Assembly (NCBI RefSeq): GCF_000426705.1
Contig: NZ_KE384554.1
Span: 416,825-480,824 of the forward strand
Source: Spirochaeta cellobiosiphila DSM 17781
GTDB lineage: Bacteria; Spirochaetota; Spirochaetia; DSM-17781
Reading direction: 5' to 3'
DNA: 64,000 bases
A model generated the notes under the pieces. That model had not been told where the DNA came from and searched no databases. It saw nothing but the letters and a program-made list of their open reading frames with translations. Shown here one piece after another: positions 45,859 through 54,234 of the stretch (its first letter is position 1; every line of letters starts with the position of its first letter). The position numbers were made by a program, and so were the translations under genes.

Positions 45859-45884
45859 GGGAGATAATCCGGTTATTATCTCCC
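45859..45884 (+). terminator. Intercistronic hairpin between binding protein and permease genes
   Basis: GGGAGATAAT (45859-45868) and ATTATCTCCC (45875-45884) form a perfect 10-bp stem with a six-base loop. Placement matches the hairpin in the ugp-like operon and probably sets binding protein above permease expression. Confidence 0.65.
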
Positions 45885-45912
45885 TCCTGCCTAACAGTAA
45901 AGAGAGGTCTAT

Positions 45913-46794
45913 ATGAAAAAAAATTTATCCCCCTGGTTATATCTATTACCACATCTAATGTTCTTTATGATTTTTATCTTTATTCCCTTAATTATTAACA
46001 GTGGAATTAGCTTTTTTAATTGGAGTTTATTAGGCAAGAAAGCATTTATAGGAATTGAAAACTATCGTCGGATAGCCTCAGATCCTCGATTCTGGCAAAC
46101 GGTTAAAAACACTGTGATCTTTGCCGCCGTTAGTTCTCCCCTGGTTATTGTCACAGGCCTATTATTTGCCAGTATTTTAACGAAGGATATCAAAGGAAAA
46201 CTCTGGATTCTTATAGCCATTGTCTCTCCCACTTTCTTCGGTTCCGTAGGAATACTAACAACATGGAAATGGATATTTGCCTCTCACCCCGGAGGTTTAG
46301 CCAATTACTACCTCAGTCATCTAGGAATTATTGATAACGCTATTTCCTGGTTTGGTACAAGCACTAGATCATGGATAATCATAGTAATCGTTACTATTTG
46401 GTGGATTGTCGGCTTTAGTGTTCTACTTTATATAGGGGCCTTGAAACGCATTCCTTCAGAACAGTATGAAGCCGCACAATTAGATGGTGCTGGTGCCTTT
46501 AGACGCTTTGTCTACATAACGTTGCCCTGGATCCGCAATGTTCTGTTCTTTGATATCATTAGGCAGATTTTATTAGCTTTTGGCCTATTTGATCAGGTGT
46601 ACTTCTTTACAGAAGGAGGTCCGGCGGGTTCAACAAGAACCATGGTTTATTATCTATTTTCCACTGGAATCAATAGACAAGCCTTGGGCCGTTCTGCGGC
46701 TATTTCTTGGTATATCTTTGCTGTCATTTTAATATTTGCAGTGATCCAATTAATGGGAATGACCAAATCTATCTCAAATGCGGAGGATAACTAA
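45913..46794 (+). CDS. ABC sugar transporter permease, MalF/UgpA type
   Basis: This 293-residue inner-membrane protein has six membrane helices, beginning with WLYLLPHLMFFMIFIFIPLI. The EAA loop is EQYEAAQLDGAGAFRRFVYI followed by TLPWIRN. Near the C-terminus FTEGGPAGSTRTMVYYLFST is a typical MalF-group motif. AGAGAGG lies upstream of the ATG. It pairs with the next permease, two bases away. Confidence 0.88.
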   Translation: MKKNLSPWLYLLPHLMFFMIFIFIPLIINSGISFFNWSLLGKKAFIGIENYRRIASDPRFWQTVKNTVIFAAVSSPLVIVTGLLFASILTKDIKGKLWILIAIVSPTFFGSVGILTTWKWIFASHPGGLANYYLSHLGIIDNAISWFGTSTRSWIIIVIVTIWWIVGFSVLLYIGALKRIPSEQYEAAQLDGAGAFRRFVYITLPWIRNVLFFDIIRQILLAFGLFDQVYFFTEGGPAGSTRTMVYYLFSTGINRQALGRSAAISWYIFAVILIFAVIQLMGMTKSISNAEDN

Positions 46795-46796
46795 AT

Positions 46797-47645
46797 ATGA
46801 TTAAGAGAAAGACATTAGGAAATGCAGTATTATCTGTCTTTTCATGGATAATAGGCTTACTATGGTTCTCCCCCATACTATGGATGCTTTCGACCTCCCT
46901 TAAGCCGACAAAAGAAGCTATTCAAGAAGTCAAACCCCATTGGATACCGGAGCATATTACCTTTGAGAACTATTCCTATCTATTTGCCTCTATTAGCGGT
47001 ATTAGTGTGACTAAGGGAATACTGAATAGCTTTCTAGTTGGACTACTGACTATTCTGCTTACTATTGCCGTGTGTATACCAGCGGCGTATGCCTTGTCAC
47101 GACTTAAATTCAAAGGTCAAAGAACGATCTTTCTTCTGTATATCTGTGTACTAGCCTTCCCACCTATTTTGTTTTTAGTTCCTAATTATTTCATTGTCCA
47201 TACCCTGGGGTTGATGGATAGCTTTGCTGCTTTAATCTTTCCTGCAGTGGGTGGCACCTTTGGAGTTTTCTTACTTAGACAGTATATGGTGGGTATTGCC
47301 AAAGATTTAGAAGATGCTGCCTGGATTGATGGATGCTCAAAGTTCCGATTCATGATTTCCATTGTGACACCCTTCGTTAAGCCTGCTCTGGTGGTTCTAT
47401 CTTTGATGACCTTTATAAACTCATGGAATAACTTCCTATGGCCCTTATTAGTACTCAATTCCCCTCAGAAATTAACGTTACCAATAACCTTAGTTCGCTT
47501 TACCGCAGGTTGGGGTGATCCCTACCGGGGAATTGGGGTACTCATGGCAGGAGCTTTTATCTCTACGATTCCAACCTTAATCTTATTCTTAGGATTCTAT
47601 AAATACCTACTAGAAGGAGTCACTGTAGGGACTGTAAGTAAGTAA
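46797..47645 (+). CDS. ABC sugar transporter permease, MalG type
   Basis: This 282-residue inner-membrane permease has six membrane helices. The EAA loop is KDLEDAAWIDGCSKFRFMIS followed by IVTPFVKP. The NSWNNFLWPLLVLNSPQKLT region and the C-terminal YKYLLEGVTVGTVSK are MalG/AraQ-like. It is two bases after the partner permease gene and is followed by a hairpin that covers the ribosome site of the CBM9-like gene. No ATPase gene follows. Confidence 0.88.
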   Translation: MIKRKTLGNAVLSVFSWIIGLLWFSPILWMLSTSLKPTKEAIQEVKPHWIPEHITFENYSYLFASISGISVTKGILNSFLVGLLTILLTIAVCIPAAYALSRLKFKGQRTIFLLYICVLAFPPILFLVPNYFIVHTLGLMDSFAALIFPAVGGTFGVFLLRQYMVGIAKDLEDAAWIDGCSKFRFMISIVTPFVKPALVVLSLMTFINSWNNFLWPLLVLNSPQKLTLPITLVRFTAGWGDPYRGIGVLMAGAFISTIPTLILFLGFYKYLLEGVTVGTVSK

Positions 47646-47662
47646 TATAAGATGATATTGTA

Positions 47663-47697
47663 TCTCCCATAATGTAATTATTTACTTTTATGGGAGA
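47663..47697 (+). promoter_or_regulatory. Hairpin that sequesters the ribosome site of the CBM9-like gene
   Basis: TCTCCCATAA (47663-47672) pairs perfectly with TTATGGGAGA (47688-47697). The 3' arm contains GGGAGA, the only ribosome site for the ATG at 47706. The hairpin could limit translation, act as an attenuator, or protect upstream mRNA. Confidence 0.55.
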
Positions 47698-47705
47698 AAA
47701 TATCT

Positions 47706-48347
47706 ATGACAGAACTTCACATAACACAGCTTCCCTATGTTACTCCAGATATAGAAGTTATAGGAACTTACCTAGAGGAGCACACACAAGAGCACCCCAT
47801 TAATACTGTTAATTGGCAAGCTTATCCCTATACTCCGGAAGTTCATTTTTGGACAGCTTATAACAAGGATTCTCTTTTCATACATTATAAAGTTCAAGAA
47901 GATTACACAAAAGCAATTCACACAGACAATAACTCAGAGGTTCATAAGGATAGTTGTGTAGAGTTCTTTGTAAGCCCTATAGACGAGTATTACTTTAATT
48001 TTGAATTTAATGCCATTGGGACGAAATATGCGGCCAGAAGAAAGTCACGACAGGAATACCAATTCCTGGATCAAAACTCACTAGATAGAATTGAAACATT
48101 CTCATCATTAGGAAATACTCCCTTCTCTGAGGTTCAATTAAAAGATAAATGGACATTGACCATTAAAATCCCTCTGGACATTTTGTGGATAGATCGCCTT
48201 CCTTCAAAAGGGGACTGCTTTAGGGCCAATTTCTATAAATGCGGTGATGAATTAACACAGGCTCACTTTTTGACTTGGAGTGAGATAAACACTCCTGAAC
48301 CAGATTTTCACAGACCAGAATATTTTGGGAAAGTGATATTAGAGTGA
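47706..48347 (+). CDS. CBM9-like carbohydrate-binding protein without signal peptide
   Basis: This 213-residue protein matches the CBM9-like (family 9 carbohydrate-binding, DOMON-related) beta-sandwich: NTVNWQAYPYTPEVHFWTAY, SLFIHYKVQEDYTKAIH, a DSCVEFFVSP strand, YYFNFEFNAIGT and C-terminal FRANFYKCGDEL with FHRPEYFGKVIL. In other bacteria such domains end secreted xylanases or stand alone beside sugar transporters. Here there is no signal peptide, so it would be cytoplasmic. Role unknown: sensing or binding imported oligosaccharide is a guess. It overlaps the 3' end of the convergent comM-like gene by nine bases. Confidence 0.72.
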   Translation: MTELHITQLPYVTPDIEVIGTYLEEHTQEHPINTVNWQAYPYTPEVHFWTAYNKDSLFIHYKVQEDYTKAIHTDNNSEVHKDSCVEFFVSPIDEYYFNFEFNAIGTKYAARRKSRQEYQFLDQNSLDRIETFSSLGNTPFSEVQLKDKWTLTIKIPLDILWIDRLPSKGDCFRANFYKCGDELTQAHFLTWSEINTPEPDFHRPEYFGKVILE

Positions 48348-49859
48348 TGTTGTCAGTGGCCATCCTGGTTCATTCCCATATTGTCGATACTTAATCGCTT
48401 CCCATAAGCAATTTTTGGTAATATTAGAACCATCATAATCACTAATGGTCAGTGCAAGCTTTAATACGGAATGCACAGCCCGAGAGCTTAGACCAGTATT
48501 TTTTACCTCTGCAAAAAATACTAATTCTAACTCAGATGGGAGCTTGATATATTGGGCTATCTCTCTACTTGATAAATGGGAGTTCAACTTACCATTATTA
48601 CGCCTTATCTGGCGTTTCCAGGCTGCCTTTACATTATTCTGTACTATAAGGGTAGAATCTTCTGAGGATGGTTCTTTCAATAATTCCGCCTGATTTGTAG
48701 GAGATACGGGAATTCTAATATCAATACGATCCAGGAGAGGACCTCCTAATTTTTTCCAATAGGTTTCGATCTCTCTACTTGAACAAAGACATCTTGCGTC
48801 TAGTTTGCCTAAATTCCCGCAAGGACAGGGGTTTGCTGTCAATATAAGTTGAAAACGACTAGGGAACCAATACTCATTATCAGCTCTGGCCAAATCAACA
48901 CGGCCGGATTCCAGAGGTTCTCTAAGGGCTTGTAAAAAAGAAGACTTAAATTCCGGAGCTTCATCAAGAAATAAAATACCTCTATGGGCTAATGAGACTT
49001 CTCCCGGTAATAATTCCCGACCACCTCCAATTAAACCTTCCCGGGAAGAAGTATGATGAGGCATCCTAAAGGGGCGCCTTAGGATTAAATCATGTCTGGT
49101 ATTTGATTTTAAGGAATGGATTTGTGATACTTCCAAGATCTCTGTTTTAGTCATAGAGGGAAGCAAAGCGGGTAAACGCAGGGCCGCCATTGTTTTCCCA
49201 CCACCAGGGGGCCCCCATAGGAGGAGATTATGATATCCAGAGGCAGCTATGCACATAGCTCTTTTCAAAGCCTTTTGACCATGAATATCTTCTAACAATA
49301 ATTCAGGCTGACTTGGGGTATCTATTGATTTTGACCATTTAATTTTAGAATATTGACAGTCTCTTAGTTTATTGACTACCTCCGTTAAAGAAGTACCTAA
49401 GATAATATGTTCCCCAGGAAATAAGGAGGCCTGGGATACGTTGTCAGAAGGCAATATTAATGTAGATATTTCATTTTGTTTTGCCATTTTTATAGCACCC
49501 AAACTGCCAGGAACAGCTCTCACAGAACCGGAGAGCTCCAATTCTCCTAGAACCAGCATACTTCTTTCTTTAACGGTAATCTGCTTTGATTCTATCAAAA
49601 TGGACAATGCGATTGATAGGTCGAATCTTGATCCAAGTTTTTTTAAACTGGCTGGAGCCAGGTTAATAACAATCCGGCCTCTAGGCATTTCAAATCCTGA
49701 CTTTTTAAGTGCTATTCGCACTCGTTCACGACTTTCTCTAACAGCAGCATCCGGTAAGCCTACGATATCCATACCAGGAATACCAGGACGGATGTCAACT
49801 TCTATTAATACAAGATACCCTTCATATCCAACAGGACAATGGCTATATATGGTGTTCAT
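48339..49859 (-). CDS. comM: ComM/YifB family AAA+ ATPase (Mg-chelatase-like)
   Basis: This 506-residue protein has the three-part YifB layout. The N-terminal Lon-like domain includes VDIRPGIPGMDIVGLPDAAV and RIVINLAPASLKKLGSRFDL. The AAA+ core has Walker A GPPGGGKT, Walker B ILFLDEAPEF and FRMPHHTSS. The C-terminal Mg-chelatase region contains a Cys cluster CPCGNLGKLDARCLCS and LSSRAVHSVLKLA. ComM homologues are hexameric helicases that drive branch migration of D-loops during transformation and recombination. The bounds are typical for the family. No competence genes are adjacent. Confidence 0.93.
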   Translation of the reverse strand: MNTIYSHCPVGYEGYLVLIEVDIRPGIPGMDIVGLPDAAVRESRERVRIALKKSGFEMPRGRIVINLAPASLKKLGSRFDLSIALSILIESKQITVKERSMLVLGELELSGSVRAVPGSLGAIKMAKQNEISTLILPSDNVSQASLFPGEHIILGTSLTEVVNKLRDCQYSKIKWSKSIDTPSQPELLLEDIHGQKALKRAMCIAASGYHNLLLWGPPGGGKTMAALRLPALLPSMTKTEILEVSQIHSLKSNTRHDLILRRPFRMPHHTSSREGLIGGGRELLPGEVSLAHRGILFLDEAPEFKSSFLQALREPLESGRVDLARADNEYWFPSRFQLILTANPCPCGNLGKLDARCLCSSREIETYWKKLGGPLLDRIDIRIPVSPTNQAELLKEPSSEDSTLIVQNNVKAAWKRQIRRNNGKLNSHLSSREIAQYIKLPSELELVFFAEVKNTGLSSRAVHSVLKLALTISDYDGSNITKNCLWEAIKYRQYGNEPGWPLTTSL

Positions 49860-49891
49860 ACTAAGAGGACACTATTTTAGCCCTTATTGCT

Positions 49892-51310
49892 TCACCTTCC
49901 TCTTGTTAGTAAGTTACTAGATCTCTTAAACAGAAAGGTCACAAGAAAGCCAATAAAAATAATAAAAACAGATATGAGATAGATGTCATTAATACTTTGA
50001 ATAAGGGACAGCTTATCATTGTTTATGAGGGGCATGATCTTCTTGTAATGTATGGTACGGGATGACAAAAGAGAGGTAAAGATTCCAATGGAAAAGCAAC
50101 CAATACTCTGTGAAATCCAGTTATTAATAGCCGATCCATTCCCTGAGACCTTTCGATCTAAGGAGGCCATACCAAACATGGTAGTTGTGATAAGGGCCAT
50201 GGCAATTCCTATATTTCTAAAGGCCAGACTCCCCATTATATAGAGATGACTGGTTGAGATTGAAGTCTTGGATAATAAATAGGAACCAATGCACATACTT
50301 AATATTCCTATCTGAATGATCATAACAGGTTTAACTTTATTATAGATTCTACCAATGATGATCGTTGTGATGGCCATAGCGAATGATGCTGGTAATAGCA
50401 CCAACCCAGCGTGGAGAGCTGAACTACCCTGCCCATCCTGTAAGAACAGAGGTGTTAATAAAGATCCTGCATATAACCCCATGGTCACAATACCTCTCAA
50501 TAACATACTTATGGAAAAGGTCGTATTTTTAAAAACACTTATATCGAGTATAGGATAGGTAGCATATTTTTGTCGCAACATAAAAATGACGAATAACACC
50601 AAACCACCCGTTATAAAAGTAAGAAACTTTATAGAGTCCCAGCCCCATATAGAAATATTACTAACCCCTACGAGCAATAATGTGGTAGCCATTATACTGG
50701 TTATAAAGCCAATAAGATCAAAACCTTCCGGGGGATTTAGCTTATAAAAGGGAATGGATTTAATAACTAATAAGGTAGTTATCAAACCTATGGGAATGTT
50801 GAAGATAAAGATTGATTTCCATCCGAAGGATTCAATAAGGAATCCACTCAAGGTTGGACCAATTGCAGGAGCGATTGTAAGGGCAAAACTAACAAGACTC
50901 ATGGCTAAAGCTTGACGATGCCTTTCGATAACCTGATAAATGATAGACATAGAAGCAGGCATGGCAATTCCGTTAAAAATACCCTGTAGGATACGAAAAA
51001 GAATCAGGGTTTGAATATTAGTGGCAAGGGCGCAGCCGACGGAACTTAAGGTAAATCCTAATAAAGCCGTTACGTAAAGGTATTTGTAGCTGAACCTCTC
51101 CCCTAAGTAGCAAGTAATGGGGGCGATTATACCTGTGGCCAGCATAAATCCTGTTATAGTCCACCTGACCATATCCAGTGAGCTGTTAAAAGCAGCCATA
51201 AAATTAGGAATCGCAATATTAACAGTACTGGTAGAAAGCTGGGTCAGCACTCCTCCTATTAATAAACTGAATATCATTAAATTCTCATTACGCTTTTGCA
51301 TTTCAACCAT
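49892..51310 (-). CDS. MFS drug efflux transporter, DHA2 (EmrB/QacA) type
   Basis: This 472-residue inner-membrane protein has about 14 membrane helices. Family motifs include STSTVNIAIPNFMAAFNSSL, WTITGFMLATGIIAPITCYL and the motif C region APAIGPTLSGFLIESFGWKS. It would export cationic or lipophilic compounds by proton antiport. The start at 51310 follows AAGG by seven bases; a GTG two codons upstream is less likely. A divergent PadR regulator and two palindromic operators immediately upstream indicate ligand-induced expression. Confidence 0.9.
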   Translation of the reverse strand: MVEMQKRNENLMIFSLLIGGVLTQLSTSTVNIAIPNFMAAFNSSLDMVRWTITGFMLATGIIAPITCYLGERFSYKYLYVTALLGFTLSSVGCALATNIQTLILFRILQGIFNGIAMPASMSIIYQVIERHRQALAMSLVSFALTIAPAIGPTLSGFLIESFGWKSIFIFNIPIGLITTLLVIKSIPFYKLNPPEGFDLIGFITSIMATTLLLVGVSNISIWGWDSIKFLTFITGGLVLFVIFMLRQKYATYPILDISVFKNTTFSISMLLRGIVTMGLYAGSLLTPLFLQDGQGSSALHAGLVLLPASFAMAITTIIIGRIYNKVKPVMIIQIGILSMCIGSYLLSKTSISTSHLYIMGSLAFRNIGIAMALITTTMFGMASLDRKVSGNGSAINNWISQSIGCFSIGIFTSLLSSRTIHYKKIMPLINNDKLSLIQSINDIYLISVFIIFIGFLVTFLFKRSSNLLTRGR

Positions 51311-51321
51311 CAACACACCTT

Positions 51322-51341
51322 ATATGTCAAAAAAGACATAT
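51322..51341. promoter_or_regulatory. PadR-type operator 1
   Basis: ATATGTC-AAAAAA-GACATAT is a perfect 20-bp palindrome. It carries ATGT-N8-ACAT, the known spacing of PadR-family operators. It lies 12 bp upstream of the MFS start, overlapping its likely promoter or leader. Confidence 0.75.
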
Positions 51342-51365
51342 GGCGATATTATAAAAGCCATGTTA

Positions 51366-51385
51366 ATATGTCAATATATACATAT
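51366..51385. promoter_or_regulatory. PadR-type operator 2
   Basis: ATATGT-N8-ACATAT repeats the architecture of operator 1, centred 44 bp away, about four helical turns. It lies 26 bp upstream of the padR start and could give autoregulation. Confidence 0.72.
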
Positions 51386-51410
51386 CCATGAGTAGCGAGG
51401 AATCATTGTA

Positions 51411-51974
51411 ATGAATAAATTAACCTATGGTCTTCTTAGTTTATTGGCTTCCGAATCATTAACCGGTTATGAATTAACCTCGAGAATCAAAACCTTCTGG
51501 CACACGAATCATAGTGCTATCTACCCACTACTCACGAATATGGTAAAGAATGATTTGCTTAGTTATGTATGGATAAAACAAAAGGGAAAGCCAGATAAAA
51601 AACTTTACTCAATAACCGAACAGGGCATCACAAAATTAAAAGAATGGATACATGATGATCTAGAGATGCCCACAAAAAAAGATGAATTAACGATGAGATT
51701 CTTTTCTATTCAGATATTGAATGATGAGGAAATACGACAATTACTGGGGAAAGCCAAACAGAGGTGCCTAACCCGCATAGATATGTATAATAAAAAACTT
51801 AGTGACTTAAAGAAGAAATTTGGAGATAAGTTTATGACTCTCAAGTCACCTAAGATCGGATCATTCCTCTTATTGCAAAAAGGAATAAAGGATGTTGAAC
51901 TGGAATTAGAATGGTGTGAATGGGTTGAAGGACTGATTTCTAAGGAGGATAAGACTCCTATTAGGGAACTTTGA
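51411..51974 (+). CDS. PadR family transcriptional regulator
   Basis: This 187-residue PadR regulator has an N-terminal winged helix (TYGLLSLLASESLTGYELTS; HSAIYPLLTNMVKNDLLSYV; KLYSITEQGITKLKEWI). A C-terminal helical dimerisation domain of the Vir_act_alpha_C type spans about 95-180. PadR proteins repress efflux genes and release on binding the drug or phenolic ligand. It is divergent from the DHA2 transporter, with two matching operators in between, so this is very likely its repressor. Confidence 0.9.
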   Translation: MNKLTYGLLSLLASESLTGYELTSRIKTFWHTNHSAIYPLLTNMVKNDLLSYVWIKQKGKPDKKLYSITEQGITKLKEWIHDDLEMPTKKDELTMRFFSIQILNDEEIRQLLGKAKQRCLTRIDMYNKKLSDLKKKFGDKFMTLKSPKIGSFLLLQKGIKDVELELEWCEWVEGLISKEDKTPIREL

Positions 51975-52144
51975 TTATCTGAGGGAAATTCTAAATGATT
52001 AGTAAGACCGCATATAACAAGTGGGCCTCTTTCAAAATTCAATTAATTTGGTTACTATTCCAAACTCTAGACTCTTATAATCCCCTTTTCTAAATTTATA
52101 TTGTATAGGTGAGACTAGGAATAGTACTTTAAATGGGAGACTGA

Positions 52145-52866
52145 ATGATAATTATAGATTTTTTTAATAACCTACCTACATTACTTAAGATCGCATTTTC
52201 GAATTTACTGGTAGCTAGTGTAGCTCAATTTTTGTTATTTCCCATGATCGCCAATCTCATCAAGAAAAGATGTAGTAGTATTGGAATAGAAATGCAATCA
52301 AATCCCTATTTTAGCTTTGCAAGGCAGTCACATTTTTGGAAGGAAACTAAAGAGATAAATTCAAGAATCAATGACATAAAGGTAACTGAGTATCTAAGAT
52401 ATAGGATATATTTCTGGGGATATATCATCTTGTCCTTTATTTTCTGGTGTGTAGCCCTATTTACTACGGGGTAGTACTCTTATTATCAATACTCCCCCTT
52501 TCCTTCTACTTCATTGACTGTGATGCTGCCGGGGAATATTATGAGAACTACAACCCCCTTCATCCCACTACAAGCGAAGAGAGTCATAAAGCCTGGTTGA
52601 GAAAAGAAATTAGCCGTAAGCTCGGAAGGAGGAGATTCCTTTACCCTTCCTGAAATCCTTGTATCCTCAGGAGGTTATTGGCCACCGGAAGCCCCTGGGG
52701 ATCGGATATGTATAAATTCAAGAACGAGGCAAAGGTCCAGGAACTATTAGAAATGTTCTACCTCAATCCTCCCCTATATAAAATGAGTAGGAATAGGCTG
52801 AAGGAGAAAAAGAAAGAGCTTATTCATAACTACCAGTCCTTTTTCCCCCTCCCGACTATCTACTAA
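52145..52866 (+). pseudogene. Broken membrane-protein gene with frameshift and internal stop
   Basis: An ATG behind GGGAG opens 109 residues with one membrane helix near 17-40 and a second starting near 95 (YIILSFIFWCVALFTTG), then stops at 52472-52474. At the four-G run 52468-52471, an added base would continue the helix as VVLLLSILPLSFYFIDCDAA in the next frame (open to 52651). That frame then meets a TGA at 52651-52653, resumes, and runs YKFKNEAKVQELLEMFYLNP to a stop at 52866. A single ancestral gene of about 240 codons explains all three pieces. Family unknown. The first piece alone might still be translated. Confidence 0.5.
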
Positions 52867-54089
52867 TGCCTAGACATCTGTATTTCCAGCAGATGGCCAG
52901 AGCCCCTAATATGTACCGTGCCTGCAATAAACTGACTGAGAAATCCAACAAAGCATACGCCTATCCAACCAAAGTGCTGAAAACTTAAGGCTCCTAATAA
53001 AGAACCTAATGATCCGCCTAAAAGATAAAAGACCATATAAATAGAAGTGACACGACTACGTGCCTCATCACTTAACTGATGGATTCTGGTCTGATTACTG
53101 ACATTACAAGATTGAATCCCTAAATCAAGGAGTATGACACCAATAATGAGTCCAGAGACCTTAAATCCCCAAAAGGCAAAAACGACATAAGCAGCAATGA
53201 TAACAACAATATTTATTCCCACAGTAAATCTTGGCCCCCTTTTATCCGAAAGCTTGCCTGCCAATGGTGAAAATAATGCACCTACGACTCCAACTAAACC
53301 AAATAAGCCAGCTACATCCGCCCCCATATGATAATTAGAACTTTGCAGTAAAAATGTTAATGCTGTCCAAAAGGCACTGAATGCAAGCATACCCATAAAT
53401 CCAATAATTGAGGATTCTCTCAATACTGGAAACTGCTTCAGTAAAGAGGACATTGATTTTAGAGATTCGGTGTATTTAATATTGGAGTCTCCATATCTTT
53501 GGGGGAGAGCAAAACGTAATACCAACCAAAGCAACAACATACAACAAGCGGCTATGGCATAAATGTTTTTCCAAACCATATATTTTCCAATGAAGCCACT
53601 AACCACTCGTGATAGTAAAATACCGATCAACAAACCACTCATTATACTCCCAATTACCTTTCCCCTTTCCTTTGGTGATGACAGCTGTACAGCAAAAGGT
53701 ATTATTAGCTGGGGAACAACAGAGCAAAAGCCAATTCCAAAAGATGCAAATAATGCTATGCTCATCGTTGGAGAGAAAAATAGTATTAACAGAAATATAA
53801 ACGCCCCTGATAACATTGTCAGGATGAGTTTTCGTTTTTCCCAAATATCGGCCATAGGCAGAATTAGCAATAACCCTAAGGCATCTCCAACTTGTGTAAA
53901 AGTAGCCATCAGACCTGAATATCCTAATCCAATATGAAAATAAGCAGCAATTTCTGCCAACAATGGCTGAACATAATATAGATTGGCGACCGTCAACCCA
54001 CTAGCTATAGACATAATCAGAATTAGGGACTTATTCAAAGAATCTTTTCCAGCCATTTTCGATTCTTGTTTGTACTCTACTCTATTCAT
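52863..54089 (-). CDS. MFS transporter (AraJ/YgaY-like)
   Basis: This 408-residue protein has about 12 membrane helices: LILIMSIASGLTVANLYYVQ with PLLAEIAAYF is the typical first-helix motif, then GDALGLLLILPMADIWEKRK is motif A. The second half has SPLAGKLSDKRGPRFTVGI and GGSLGSLLGALSFQHFGWIG. It would export a small molecule by proton antiport; substrate unknown. GGAG lies ten bases before the ATG. It is divergent from an AraC-type regulator that probably controls it. Confidence 0.88.
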   Translation of the reverse strand: MNRVEYKQESKMAGKDSLNKSLILIMSIASGLTVANLYYVQPLLAEIAAYFHIGLGYSGLMATFTQVGDALGLLLILPMADIWEKRKLILTMLSGAFIFLLILFFSPTMSIALFASFGIGFCSVVPQLIIPFAVQLSSPKERGKVIGSIMSGLLIGILLSRVVSGFIGKYMVWKNIYAIAACCMLLLWLVLRFALPQRYGDSNIKYTESLKSMSSLLKQFPVLRESSIIGFMGMLAFSAFWTALTFLLQSSNYHMGADVAGLFGLVGVVGALFSPLAGKLSDKRGPRFTVGINIVVIIAAYVVFAFWGFKVSGLIIGVILLDLGIQSCNVSNQTRIHQLSDEARSRVTSIYMVFYLLGGSLGSLLGALSFQHFGWIGVCFVGFLSQFIAGTVHIRGSGHLLEIQMSRH

Positions 54090-54234
54090 TCACTCACAAC
54101 TCCTTCTTAATTTTCAGAAAAAGCTTAATGAGTTTCCTAATATGGAATCCTGCCTGATGCATCCTCAGACTTGCCTATTTCTACCAAATGACCTAATCTC
54201 ATGTATAAAATCCTAAAGGAGATACAAACTGGAA

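Noticed and set aside
51710-52042. 110-codon minus-strand open frame
   Set aside because: Lies antisense within the padR gene; composition is a shadow of that gene.
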